From: CAVVFX01 sp963777595
GTDB taxonomy: Bacteria; Acidobacteriota; Terriglobia; Bryobacterales; Bryobacteraceae
Assembly: GCA_963777595.1 (NCBI GenBank)
Contig: CAVZRE010000040.1
Location: 220,691-284,690, forward strand
Direction: 5' to 3'
DNA length: 64,000 nucleotides
Positions 47,845 to 56,901 of this stretch are shown piece after piece; positions within the stretch are counted from its first letter, which is position 1, and each line of letters starts with the position of its first letter. Below the pieces are notes generated by a model. That model ran no database searches. It was not told where the DNA came from and saw only the letters and a program-made list of their open reading frames with translations. A program made the position numbers and the translations under genes.

Positions 47845-48963
47845 TTGTTTTCCAGCTTCGTTCAGGCAGGGTTTGAGTGTTCCTCTCATAGGCTGAGGAC
47901 AGGTAGGCGTCTTGATCTTATTGGGTCGACGAAACACGATTATTTTGTACGTGAAGACTATGCGCGGTTAAGAGAGATGGGCATTTACACGGCACGCGAA
48001 GGAGTGCGATGGCATTTGGTCGAGCCGCGCCCCGCATCCTATGACTTCTCGTCTCTTATACCCATGTTGGAAGCCGCTGATGGGGCTGACATTCAAGTTG
48101 TGTGGGATCTTTTTCATTTTGGATGGCCTGACCACTTGGATATTTTTCAACCCTCGTGGGTTTCGGCGTTTGCCGACTTTGCTTTCGAGTTTGCTCGCGT
48201 CCGCAAACGAATTTCGGGATCGGAGGGCGCATTGATTGCGCCGGTCAATGAGATGTCTTTTTTCTCATGGGCAGCAGGAGATATCGGCATATTAAATCCC
48301 TTCGCTCACGGCAGGGGAGAGGAAATGAAAATGCAACTGGTTCGCGCCTCATTAGCAGCGGCGCGGGCAATTCGCGTCGAATTGCCTGATGCCACTATGG
48401 TCGCCCCGGAACCGGTGATTCACATTGCAGGCGATCCTTCGAAACCCGGAGACGTCGCCAGCGCTGAGGCATACCGGCTCTCGATGTTTGAGGCTTGGGA
48501 TATGTTATCCGGCCGCCTTCACCCCGAATTGGGCGGAAGTGTCGACGGGTTCGACATCATCGGCATCAATTACTATGATCGAAATCAGTGGTGGAACTAC
48601 GGGCCGACATTGCGTCTCGGCGATCCTGCCTACCGTCCTTTCCACCACATTCTCAAGGAAGTCTCGGACCGGTACTCCAAGCCTCTTTTCATCTCGGAAA
48701 CGGGGACAGAGGATGACGCTCGACCGATATGGTTTGCCTACATTGCCGGGGAAGTAAGAAAAGCCATTTCCCTAGGCGTGCCTGTCCATGGCCTCTGCCT
48801 TTATCCGATCCTCAATCACCCGGGCTGGGACGACGATCGGCATTGTTACAACGGCCTCTGGGACTATGCCGACGAGAACGGTTCTCGCGCCATATACCAG
48901 CCGCTGGCCGATGAAATTTGTAAGCAGGAAAGAGTTCGACAACAACAAGGAGAACGTTCATGA
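47845..48963 (+). CDS. Clan-A glycoside hydrolase, beta-glucosidase-like
   Basis: Enzyme of 372 residues with a TIM-barrel pattern like family 1 beta-glucosidases: YARLREMGIYTAREGVRWHLVEP, VVWDLFHFGWPDHL, the acid/base Glu in APVNEMSFFSW, NYYDRNQWW and the nucleophile Glu in LFISETGTEDD. It is shorter than typical GH1 proteins, so the family assignment is approximate. The first codon is TTG at 47845; an upstream start with a sequence error is possible. The stop overlaps the glycosyltransferase start as ATGA. It belongs to a glycan-linked operon with the next two genes. Confidence 0.65.
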   Translation: MFSSFVQAGFECSSHRLRTGRRLDLIGSTKHDYFVREDYARLREMGIYTAREGVRWHLVEPRPASYDFSSLIPMLEAADGADIQVVWDLFHFGWPDHLDIFQPSWVSAFADFAFEFARVRKRISGSEGALIAPVNEMSFFSWAAGDIGILNPFAHGRGEEMKMQLVRASLAAARAIRVELPDATMVAPEPVIHIAGDPSKPGDVASAEAYRLSMFEAWDMLSGRLHPELGGSVDGFDIIGINYYDRNQWWNYGPTLRLGDPAYRPFHHILKEVSDRYSKPLFISETGTEDDARPIWFAYIAGEVRKAISLGVPVHGLCLYPILNHPGWDDDRHCYNGLWDYADENGSRAIYQPLADEICKQERVRQQQGERS

Positions 48964-50166
48964 AACCTGAAAACACCAACCGTGATGGGATGGACCTGAT
49001 TTGTTTTTCACATCTCCGATGGGGATTCGTCTTTCAGCGTCCTCAACATTTGATGGGCCGGTTCGCGCGCCAAGGACGAGTCTTCTTCGTGGAAGAACCG
49101 GTATACGGCGCGGTATCCGAACCGCTGTTCGAGACGACGCCCTGTCCCCAAACCGGCGTAATCGTTGTCACGCCGAAATTGCCTGACTCTCTTCGGCACA
49201 ACGATCCATCGCCGGTTCTTCAGTGAATTATTGAGCCGCTTTCTTTCTCACCAGAGGCTCGTTCGTTATATAGCCTGGTTCTATACACCGATGGCGCTGG
49301 ATTTTGCGGACGGAATTAAACCCGAAGCCACCGTCTATGACTGTATGGATGAGTTGTCGCTCTTTCGTGGCGCGCCGGCGCGTCTTTGTGAAGCAGAGGA
49401 GGCGCTATTTAAGCGCGCGGACCTCGTGTTTACCGGCGGCGTAAGTCTCTTCGAAGCGAAGCGCCACCGGCACGCCAATGTGCATGCGTTTCCTAGCGGC
49501 GTTGATACCGCACACTTTCTCAAAGCACGATCGATTCGAACGGATTTCGAGGAACATACCCGGATTCCTCGGCCCCGGCTCGGCTATGCAGGCGTCATCG
49601 ACGAACGTCTGGATTTGGACTTGATCGATCAAGTGGCAAAGCGTCGGCCCGGCTGGCAACTCGTAATGATCGGGCCGGTCGTGAAAATCGACCCTGACTC
49701 GCTACCCCGTCACGACAATCTCCACTGGCTCGGCCTGAAGGACTATCGGGATCTGCCGCGCTATTTTGCGGGTTGGGACGTGGGCCTGCTTCCTTTTGCC
49801 CTTAACGATGCGACACGCTTCATCAGCCCTACGAAAACGCCCGAATACCTGGCCGCTGGTTTACCGGTGGTCTCTACGCCCATTCGCGATGTGGTTCGCC
49901 CCTACGGCGACCTTGGCCTGGCGCGTATTGCCAGGGGTGCCGATGAGTTCGTTGTCGCCTGTGAACAGAGCATGGCGTATGGAATGAGTCACAAATGGCG
50001 AAGAAGAGCTGATGCGTACCTTGAAACACTATCGTGGGACGACACCTGGAAGTCCATGGACGCACTGATTCGCACCGTCTTGAAGCCCACTATCCGCGGA
50101 ACTGCCGTAATGGCTGCTGGCCAAACGCTGCCCGCCCAATCCGGGCCGGAGGCCATCCGTGTTTGA
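48960..50166 (+). CDS. Glycosyltransferase (GT-B fold), frameshifted
   Basis: Protein of about 400 residues. The first frame shows LICFSHLRWGFVFQRPQHLMGRFA; the second gives YIAWFYTPMALDFADGIKP and DCMDELSLFRGAP, FTGGVSLFEAKRHRHANVHAFPSGVD and FISPTKTPEYLAAGLPVVSTPI, typical of GT4/GT1 enzymes of exopolysaccharide clusters. A single extra G at about 49214 explains the shift; joined, it reads DPSPFFSELLSRFL. It begins inside the stop of the glycoside hydrolase gene and overlaps the mutase start by eight bases. Confidence 0.82.
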
Positions 50167-51310
50167 TTACGTGATTGCCGGAGCCGGATTTGCTGGTGCG
50201 GTTGTTGCTGATCGGATGGCGCGCGCTTTCAACCGCAAAGTGCTCATCGTTGACCGGCGTCCGCACATCGGCGGGAATGCCTATGACCACTACAATGACG
50301 CGGGCATTTTGGTCCATAAATATGGGCCGCATATCTTTCATACCAACTCCGCGGAAGTGTTTGATTATCTCTCGGCATTTACCGAGTGGCGGCTCTATAC
50401 CCATCGTGTGCGGGCACGCGTGGATGGAAAGCTGGTTCCGGTTCCCATCAATCTTGATACCGTGAATATGCTTTATAATTTGAATCTCAAACCCGAGGAG
50501 ATGGAGGCCTATCTCTCATCCATTGCCGAGCCCCGCAAGGAGATTCGGACATCAGAGGATGTGGTGGTGAGCCGTGTCGGTCGTGACCTCTATGAAAAGA
50601 TGTTTCGGGGTTACACCGTGAAACAATGGGGCCTCGATCCCTCAGAGCTCGATGCTTCGGTTACGGCGCGTATTCCGGTGCGCACCAATTGCGACGACCG
50701 CTACTTCGGCGACACTTATCAGGCAATGCCCTTGCACGGCTACACCCGGCTGTTTGAGAACCTGCTGGACCACAAAAATATCACGGTGCAGGTAGGGACG
50801 GATTTCAGGGAGGTGATAAGATCCGTTCCTCACCGCGAACTGATCTATACCGGTCCCATCGATGAGTTCTTTGACTACCGTTTTGGAAAACTCCCCTACC
50901 GGTCGCTGGCGTTCCGTCATGAGACCTTGGATGTCCCTATGCATCAACCGCTGGCGGTAATCAACTATCCCAACGAACATGCCTACACACGCGTCACGGA
51001 ATTTAAGTATCTTACGGGCCAGGTGCATTCGAGGACAAGCGTGGTCTATGAATATCCGCAAGCGGAAGGCGACCCTTACTATCCTATCCCCCGAGCTCAG
51101 AACTCAGAACTCTATGCGAAGTACCAGGCCCTTACCGCCGCGCTGCCCCATGTTCACTTCGCCGGGCGCCTGGCTACTTACAAGTACTACAACATGGATC
51201 AGGTAGTGGCGCAGTCCCTTACTCTTTGTGCCAAACTGCAGGGCGTGAGCCGGCGGGAACTATTGCCGGAGCCGGCGGACGAGGATCTGCCTATCGCAAA
51301 AGCGAGTTAA
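50159..51310 (+). CDS. glf: UDP-galactopyranose mutase
   Basis: FAD enzyme that interconverts UDP-galactopyranose and UDP-galactofuranose for cell-surface glycans. Its 383 residues include the FAD motif AGAGFAGAVVADRMA, DRRPHIGGNAYDHYND, KYGPHIFHTNSAEVFDYL and the active-site region VKQWGLDPSELDASVTARIPVR. It begins at GTG 50159, eight bases inside the preceding glycosyltransferase, and its 3' end overlaps the convergent GH2 gene by 20 bases. Its presence implies galactofuranose in the polymer made by this cluster. Confidence 0.93.
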   Translation: MFDYVIAGAGFAGAVVADRMARAFNRKVLIVDRRPHIGGNAYDHYNDAGILVHKYGPHIFHTNSAEVFDYLSAFTEWRLYTHRVRARVDGKLVPVPINLDTVNMLYNLNLKPEEMEAYLSSIAEPRKEIRTSEDVVVSRVGRDLYEKMFRGYTVKQWGLDPSELDASVTARIPVRTNCDDRYFGDTYQAMPLHGYTRLFENLLDHKNITVQVGTDFREVIRSVPHRELIYTGPIDEFFDYRFGKLPYRSLAFRHETLDVPMHQPLAVINYPNEHAYTRVTEFKYLTGQVHSRTSVVYEYPQAEGDPYYPIPRAQNSELYAKYQALTAALPHVHFAGRLATYKYYNMDQVVAQSLTLCAKLQGVSRRELLPEPADEDLPIAKAS

Positions 51311-53066
51311 ACCCTGCAATAACTGCGGGGTCAAATTTCAAGCGGCGATCATAAGTCAGCAGCCCGTTGACCTCTTGTTCCACATCGTAGAGCTGGGTGT
51401 AACAGATACCCGCAATCTTCGGGATTTGGCTGATCGCATAATAGAGGGACTTCATTCTTGATAGAGCCGCCGCCGGATCTCTCTCCTCTGAATAGCCCCA
51501 GGCATCCTCAGGTACGCTACTGCGATCTTCAGGGAGAACATAGGCTACTCCGCCAAACTCCGAAAGGAATACGGGCGCGCCTTGGTAATGATTACCCGGG
51601 GCTAGATAGAGTTTGTCCTTGAGGGTAAGTGGAACATTACTCCGTGCATACCTTTCGAGTAGCTCTTCTCCGCTTTGCGTGTAGTCATGAATCGCAAACA
51701 GATCCGTAGCCTCAGTATGTTCCCACCCGTCATTGTCGATAACCAGGCGAGTGGAGTCGATCGATTTGGTCAGGAAGTATAAAGCCTTCAGATGAGCTTG
51801 CTGGCGTATGTCCATGATGTTGGGTACGCCCCAGCTCTCATTGATGGGCACCCAGATAACGATAGAAGGATGGTTATAGTCGCGAGTGACCACCTCCATC
51901 CATTCGCGGGTCATGCGAACAACCGAGTCTTCGTTAAAGAGGTACGCGTTGGCCATTTCAGCCGACACCAATAGCCCCAGCTTGTCGGCCCAATAAAGAT
52001 AACGGGGATCTTCTACCTTCTGGTGTTTTCGTACCCCGTTGAACCCCATTTGCTTTGTGACACGAATGTCGAATTGTATCGCTTCATCGCTCGGCGGCGT
52101 CAGGTTGGTCTCGGGCCAATAGCCCTGGTCCAGAACGGTTTTCAAATATAGAGGTTGGCCGTTGAGGAGCACTTTGCCGTTAAGCGTTGAGATGAAGCGG
52201 AAACCGCAATAACTAATGACGGTGTCGACAGGCCCTTCGCTGTCTTGCAACTCGAGTTGCACATCGTAGAGAGAGGGGTTCTCGGGCGACCAGAACTCGG
52301 GATCATTGACCTTGAGTTCGACACGGGTGCGAGGCCCATCTGCGAGACTCAAACCACTGGCTTCTATCGACCCACTGCGTTGTATTTCTATCTTGACAAC
52401 CTGCGCCTTCTGCGGATTGGCGATTTTCGCTTCCACCACTACCGAGCCGTCGGCCGCGGGTGTAATGCGGGCACTCTCGATGTAACTATCGGGTACCGGT
52501 TCCAGCCACACCGTTTGCCAGATACCGGTGGTGCGGGCATAAAAGATGCCGGCAGGTTTCTCTTCCCAATACTGTTTGCCTCGAGGAATATAGCGGTCGG
52601 TGGGAGGATCTTCGGCGCGAACCACTATTTCAGCCTCATGGTCCCGAAGCGCGCCCGTAATGTCGCAGACAAAGGGCGTGTGGCCACCTTCGTGAGTGCT
52701 CACCAGAATGCCGTTGACCCACACGGTAGCCCGGTAGTCCACCGCACCGAAATGAAGCAGGATGCGCCGCCCGCGCCAGGTCTCCGGCACATGAACGTGG
52801 CGGCCATACCAGACGCAGCAGTGAAAAGACGGATCGCCGATCCCGCTGCGGGTCGTTTCGAAAGAGAATGGCACCAGGATGCGCTGGGAGAAATTCGGAT
52901 GGGCTGACCATCGTTCCTGAAGGCCCCGGTTCTCATCATCAAACTGAAAGCCCCACGGGCCGTTCAGGTTGAGCCATTCAGCCCGCATGAATTGGGGGCG
53001 TGGATATTCCGGGCGAGGGAGGCCTGCTCCAGAAAAAGTGGTCGACATCTGGGTTAGAGAAGTCAT
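51291..53066 (-). CDS. Glycoside hydrolase family 2 enzyme
   Basis: Enzyme of 591 residues in the GH2 family (beta-galactosidase, beta-glucuronidase, beta-mannosidase and others). It has the jelly-roll N-terminal domain (EWLNLNGPWGFQFDD), the immunoglobulin-like domain, and the TIM barrel with acid/base Glu in WVPINESWG and nucleophile Glu in FLSEFGG. No secretion signal is evident, so it may act inside the cell. It is convergent with the glf operon. Substrate uncertain; given the neighbours, galactose-containing glycans are plausible. Confidence 0.85.
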   Translation of the reverse strand: MTSLTQMSTTFSGAGLPRPEYPRPQFMRAEWLNLNGPWGFQFDDENRGLQERWSAHPNFSQRILVPFSFETTRSGIGDPSFHCCVWYGRHVHVPETWRGRRILLHFGAVDYRATVWVNGILVSTHEGGHTPFVCDITGALRDHEAEIVVRAEDPPTDRYIPRGKQYWEEKPAGIFYARTTGIWQTVWLEPVPDSYIESARITPAADGSVVVEAKIANPQKAQVVKIEIQRSGSIEASGLSLADGPRTRVELKVNDPEFWSPENPSLYDVQLELQDSEGPVDTVISYCGFRFISTLNGKVLLNGQPLYLKTVLDQGYWPETNLTPPSDEAIQFDIRVTKQMGFNGVRKHQKVEDPRYLYWADKLGLLVSAEMANAYLFNEDSVVRMTREWMEVVTRDYNHPSIVIWVPINESWGVPNIMDIRQQAHLKALYFLTKSIDSTRLVIDNDGWEHTEATDLFAIHDYTQSGEELLERYARSNVPLTLKDKLYLAPGNHYQGAPVFLSEFGGVAYVLPEDRSSVPEDAWGYSEERDPAAALSRMKSLYYAISQIPKIAGICYTQLYDVEQEVNGLLTYDRRLKFDPAVIAGFNSLLR

Positions 53067-53407
53067 GATCGTTTTGTTTAAATTAGTTAAAAGACTGGGG
53101 AGGCGTGCTCTGGGGATTCGAAAGACTCAGATTTTCTGTTCTCATCAACCACCATCATATTTCTATCAGATCGAGAGCGAGGCCTGGTCCCCCGCGTTGT
53201 GCCGGTCTTAAGTTCTTGCTGCGCAAACTCGTACTAACCATGAGACGCCGCTATCCCGAATAGAGTTCATAATTTCGGGCTCGTGCAGCGAGTTAAATTC
53301 GTTGGTCCGGCAGTGAAGCCACCGGCTCATCCGCAGCCATCCAGCCCGCGCAACTGAGAGAGGAGCCATTTCCTGACTAACTTTGCGCCGCCCCGCTTCT
53401 ACGATAA
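53067..53407. other. Intergenic region with no recognised feature
   Basis: About 340 bases between the GH2 gene and the amidohydrolase gene. No open frame with recognisable motifs, no clear hairpin and no RNA gene was seen. Confidence 0.4.
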
Positions 53408-55135
53408 TCAGTTAGCGCCTGCGGATGTCGCGGCGCCCGGCTCGGAATGGTAGACACTCTTTCCGGAAACAATGGTTTCGAGGACCTGCAGGTCCTTGAT
53501 CTTGACCGGATTCACAGTGAGGGGATTATCACTTAGAACGATCAGGTCGGCAAACTTCCCCGGTTCGATCGAGCCTTTGATCTTTTCATCGTGCTCTTGC
53601 CACGCAGCATCGATCGTTACCGCCCGCAGAGCCTCCAGCGGCGTGATTCGCTGGTCCGGCCCGAGCACGTCACCCGAGCGCGTCAGTCGATTGACCGCAG
53701 ACCAAACAGCCTGAAGCGGCCTCATAGGCGTCACTGGAGTATCCAGATGAATAGAGAATCGAATGCCCTTGTTGATCGCCGAACGGAGAGGACTGATGTT
53801 TGCCCCGCGTTTCGGCCCCATGAAGATGTCGCGATGCTGCTCGCCCCAGTAAAACGTGTGCGAAACGAAGAACGATGGACTGATGCCTAATTCCTTCATA
53901 GCGTCCAGTTGATCTTCGCGAGTGGCCTGTGCGTGTTCGATGCGGAAGCGGGTGTCCTGGCGAGGAAAATCTTTTTGCGCGGCGCGGTACGCGAAGATCA
54001 CGTCATCGATGGCCGCGTCTCCGTTCGCATGAATGGCGAGCTGATAGCCGAGGCGGTTATACTTCTTGACCTTTTCCGTCAGCTCCTCGCGGCTCTCGCG
54101 CGGAAAGCCCACGTAATCGGCATTACCGCTACAGTTGGTGAAATAGGGAACCGTGAAGTACCCCGTGCACCCTTGGATCGAACCATCGTGCACATCTTCA
54201 CCGATCGTCAGGCCGGTTTTCAACATCTCGGTCCCGATCATATGAGCCCGAGGAAAGTCGCCCTTCAAGGGACCATGCTGCATCGCGACCACGCGTAAAG
54301 TCAGCCACCCGGCTTCGGAGGCTTGCTTAAGATTGCCGCCGATACTGCCGCCCGCGATGGTCGCGGTGGTCACGCCGTGAGAGACATAATCCCGCACTGC
54401 CCATTTGATCGCTTGCTGCTGCTGCTCCGCGGTGCGAGGGGGAATCAGCCGCGAGACCATTCCGCCGCATTCCTTGAAGAGTCCGTCAGGCTCCCCCGTT
54501 GTGGGATCCTTTTCGATGACGCCGCCTTTCGGCTGCGGCGTATCCTTGGTGATTCCCGCCAGTTTCAGTGCCAGGCTGTTGGCCACACCCAGGTGTCCCG
54601 ATGCATGGCCGATAAAAATAGGATGGTCCGTCGACGCTTTATCTAGATCGTACCGGGTAGGATGGCGCATCTCTTTGAGAAGAGTCTGATCGTATCCGTT
54701 TCCGTGAATCCACTCGCCTTTGGGTGTTGTGAGCGCCCTTTTGTGCAAGGCCGCCACCAATTCGTCAATGCTGTTGACGTTACCGAGTGGAGCGCCGGAA
54801 AGGTCCACTGAAAAAAGCGCCGTCGTGCCGGAACCAGGGAAATGACTATGCGCATCGATCAGACCGGGCAGCATGGTTTTGCCCTTGAGGTCCATCACCT
54901 TTGTATGGGCATCCGCCAGTTTTCGTATATCCGCATCGCTTCCTACTGCGGCGATCAATTCACCGCGAACAGCTACTGCCTGCGCCATGTGCGCGCCGTT
55001 CATAGTGATGACCGTGCCGTTGATGTAGATGATGTCGGGGGGCGCAGCATTCTGCGCGACCGCGAGTACTGCTGCCACCACGATTGCGAGCGCCAATCGA
55101 TTGCGTCGCTTCATTCCGATGTTCTGAATTTTCAT
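53408..55135 (-). CDS. Exported amidohydrolase (YtcJ-like)
   Basis: Metal-dependent hydrolase of 575 residues. After a signal segment (NRLALAIVVAAVLAVAQ) come DIIYINGTVITMN, the metal motif GLIDAHSHFPGSG, HANGDAAIDDVI, RIEHAQATREDQ and the C-terminal GSIEPGKFADLIVLSDNPL, which define the YtcJ/amidohydrolase 3 group. The ATG at 55135 has GAGG five bases upstream; the ATG at 55114 lacks a good site. It follows an amino acid permease gene by 22 bases in one operon. It may release an amino acid or other small molecule from an amide in the periplasm, which the permease imports (inference). Confidence 0.85.
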   Translation of the reverse strand: MKIQNIGMKRRNRLALAIVVAAVLAVAQNAAPPDIIYINGTVITMNGAHMAQAVAVRGELIAAVGSDADIRKLADAHTKVMDLKGKTMLPGLIDAHSHFPGSGTTALFSVDLSGAPLGNVNSIDELVAALHKRALTTPKGEWIHGNGYDQTLLKEMRHPTRYDLDKASTDHPIFIGHASGHLGVANSLALKLAGITKDTPQPKGGVIEKDPTTGEPDGLFKECGGMVSRLIPPRTAEQQQQAIKWAVRDYVSHGVTTATIAGGSIGGNLKQASEAGWLTLRVVAMQHGPLKGDFPRAHMIGTEMLKTGLTIGEDVHDGSIQGCTGYFTVPYFTNCSGNADYVGFPRESREELTEKVKKYNRLGYQLAIHANGDAAIDDVIFAYRAAQKDFPRQDTRFRIEHAQATREDQLDAMKELGISPSFFVSHTFYWGEQHRDIFMGPKRGANISPLRSAINKGIRFSIHLDTPVTPMRPLQAVWSAVNRLTRSGDVLGPDQRITPLEALRAVTIDAAWQEHDEKIKGSIEPGKFADLIVLSDNPLTVNPVKIKDLQVLETIVSGKSVYHSEPGAATSAGAN

Positions 55136-55157
55136 GGGAACCTCAACAAAATCCTCG

Positions 55158-56660
55158 TCAGCGATTTTCAGTGACCTCTTCCGGAGACCGTCCGCGGGTC
55201 CACAGCCAGTAAGCCGGCAATCCGCTGAGTACGATCGCGAGCCCGGGCCACGTAGTGGATGCCTGATAAACAAACAGCACGATCAGGATCGTGCTTGCGG
55301 CCAATAGATAAAGAATCGGGATATAAGGATAGCCGAACGCGCGGTACGGACGTTCGGCGTCCGGACGCGTTTTTCGCAGCCGGAATAAGCCCGCGATCGT
55401 GAGAATGTAGAAAATCAGCGCGGCCGAGATGACATAGGTAAGTAAGTCGCTATACAGATTGCCATAAGTGCGCAATGCCGGATCGTAAGTGCGGGGCAGC
55501 ACGATAATGGCTGACCAGATTCCTTGCGCAACGAGCCCCCACGACGGGACACGCGCTGAATTCAGTTGACCGGCCTTACGGAAGAACACCCCATCGCGTG
55601 CCATAGCATAATAGGCCCGCGCCCCCGCGAGAACCAGCCCATTGTCGCAGCCAAAGGAAGAGATGAGTACGCCTGCCGCGATGAGCGCCACACTCCGGCC
55701 GGGGAGTACCGTGCTGAGGGCCAGTGTCGCGACTCGATCAGACGGCGCATTCTGAATTGCCGAAAGCGGGAGCACCATAAGGTAAGCCACGTTCGCCAGG
55801 AAATACAGTGCCATCACGGCGCAAGTACCCAAGGCTAGCGATAGCGGTATGTCGCGCCGTGGATTCTTAACTTCGCCCGCCGTAAATGTAATATTATTCC
55901 AGGCGTCGGCCGCGAACAGCGAGCCGGTCTGAGAAACACATAAGGCTACGAACAGACCGAAACTGGTGATCGCGGTCAGCCCTGGAGTGATCGCGATTGC
56001 GCCGCGGCGGGTCCACGCGTCCGCTAGGTTGGTATGTACCGCGCCGGCATTCCATCCGAACAGACACACCGCGATCAGTAAGAGGACCGCGCCTAACTTG
56101 GTGGTTGTAAAAATGTTTTGGATCATCTTGCCATAATCCAGCCCGCGGCAGTTTGTCCACGTTAGGACTGCAATCACGCCGAGAGCGACCACTTGGCCCG
56201 TCGAAAGAGAAACTGCGTAGCCCGAGGAGATATGAACGGGCTCCATCAGGTAATGTTCCTCGGAAACCCATGGAATCAGCACTCCCAGATAGCGCGCAAA
56301 ACCCACCGAGACCGCGGCGATCGTGCCGGTCTGAATCACCAGGAAGAGAGTCCAGCCGTAAAGGAAGCCCCACAGCGGCGAGAAAGCTTCCCGCAGATAT
56401 ACGTATTGGCCCCCGGCCATCGGCATCATTGCGGCTAATTCGCCATAGGAAAGCGCAGCGCACACCGTCAGGAGCCCGGAAATAATCCATGAAACCAGCA
56501 GCCAGGCCGGACTCCCCAACTGCCGGGACATCGCGGCGGACACAATGAAAATCCCCACCCCCACCATCGAACCCGCCACCACCATCGTGGAATCGAACAG
56601 GCCCAGGCTGCGTTTGAATTCGTGCTGCGCCGTTTGTTCGGATTTCAGAGAGACCTGCAT
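55158..56660 (-). CDS. APC-family amino acid permease
   Basis: Membrane protein of 500 residues with about 12 hydrophobic segments. Family marks: STMVVAGSMVGVGIFIVSAA at helix 1 with the GxG unwound loop, and GELAAMMPMAGGQYVYLREAFSPLWGFLYGW at helices 2-3. It imports amino acids by proton or exchange coupling; the substrate is not visible from sequence. First gene of the operon with the amidohydrolase, divergent from the class III aminotransferase gene (about 240 bases between). Confidence 0.9.
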   Translation of the reverse strand: MQVSLKSEQTAQHEFKRSLGLFDSTMVVAGSMVGVGIFIVSAAMSRQLGSPAWLLVSWIISGLLTVCAALSYGELAAMMPMAGGQYVYLREAFSPLWGFLYGWTLFLVIQTGTIAAVSVGFARYLGVLIPWVSEEHYLMEPVHISSGYAVSLSTGQVVALGVIAVLTWTNCRGLDYGKMIQNIFTTTKLGAVLLLIAVCLFGWNAGAVHTNLADAWTRRGAIAITPGLTAITSFGLFVALCVSQTGSLFAADAWNNITFTAGEVKNPRRDIPLSLALGTCAVMALYFLANVAYLMVLPLSAIQNAPSDRVATLALSTVLPGRSVALIAAGVLISSFGCDNGLVLAGARAYYAMARDGVFFRKAGQLNSARVPSWGLVAQGIWSAIIVLPRTYDPALRTYGNLYSDLLTYVISAALIFYILTIAGLFRLRKTRPDAERPYRAFGYPYIPILYLLAASTILIVLFVYQASTTWPGLAIVLSGLPAYWLWTRGRSPEEVTENR

Positions 56661-56901
56661 AGGGAATCGGTGGTTCAGGTAAGAACTGGGCGGACCCGGA
56701 TTGACACGATCCGGAAACTATCGGCGCTCCGGCTAGAAGGGAAACGCCGCCTCGGGTGATTTCGTAACGTTAAACTTTTTGTCACTGGATGTCAACTCTG
56801 GTTCGAGCACTCTGGTCTAGAGCCCCGGAGATCGCATATCTGGTATGGTACAGTTCTTGAATCCAATCGTTTTGCCGGTTCCGATGGAGACACAATAGCC
56901 A

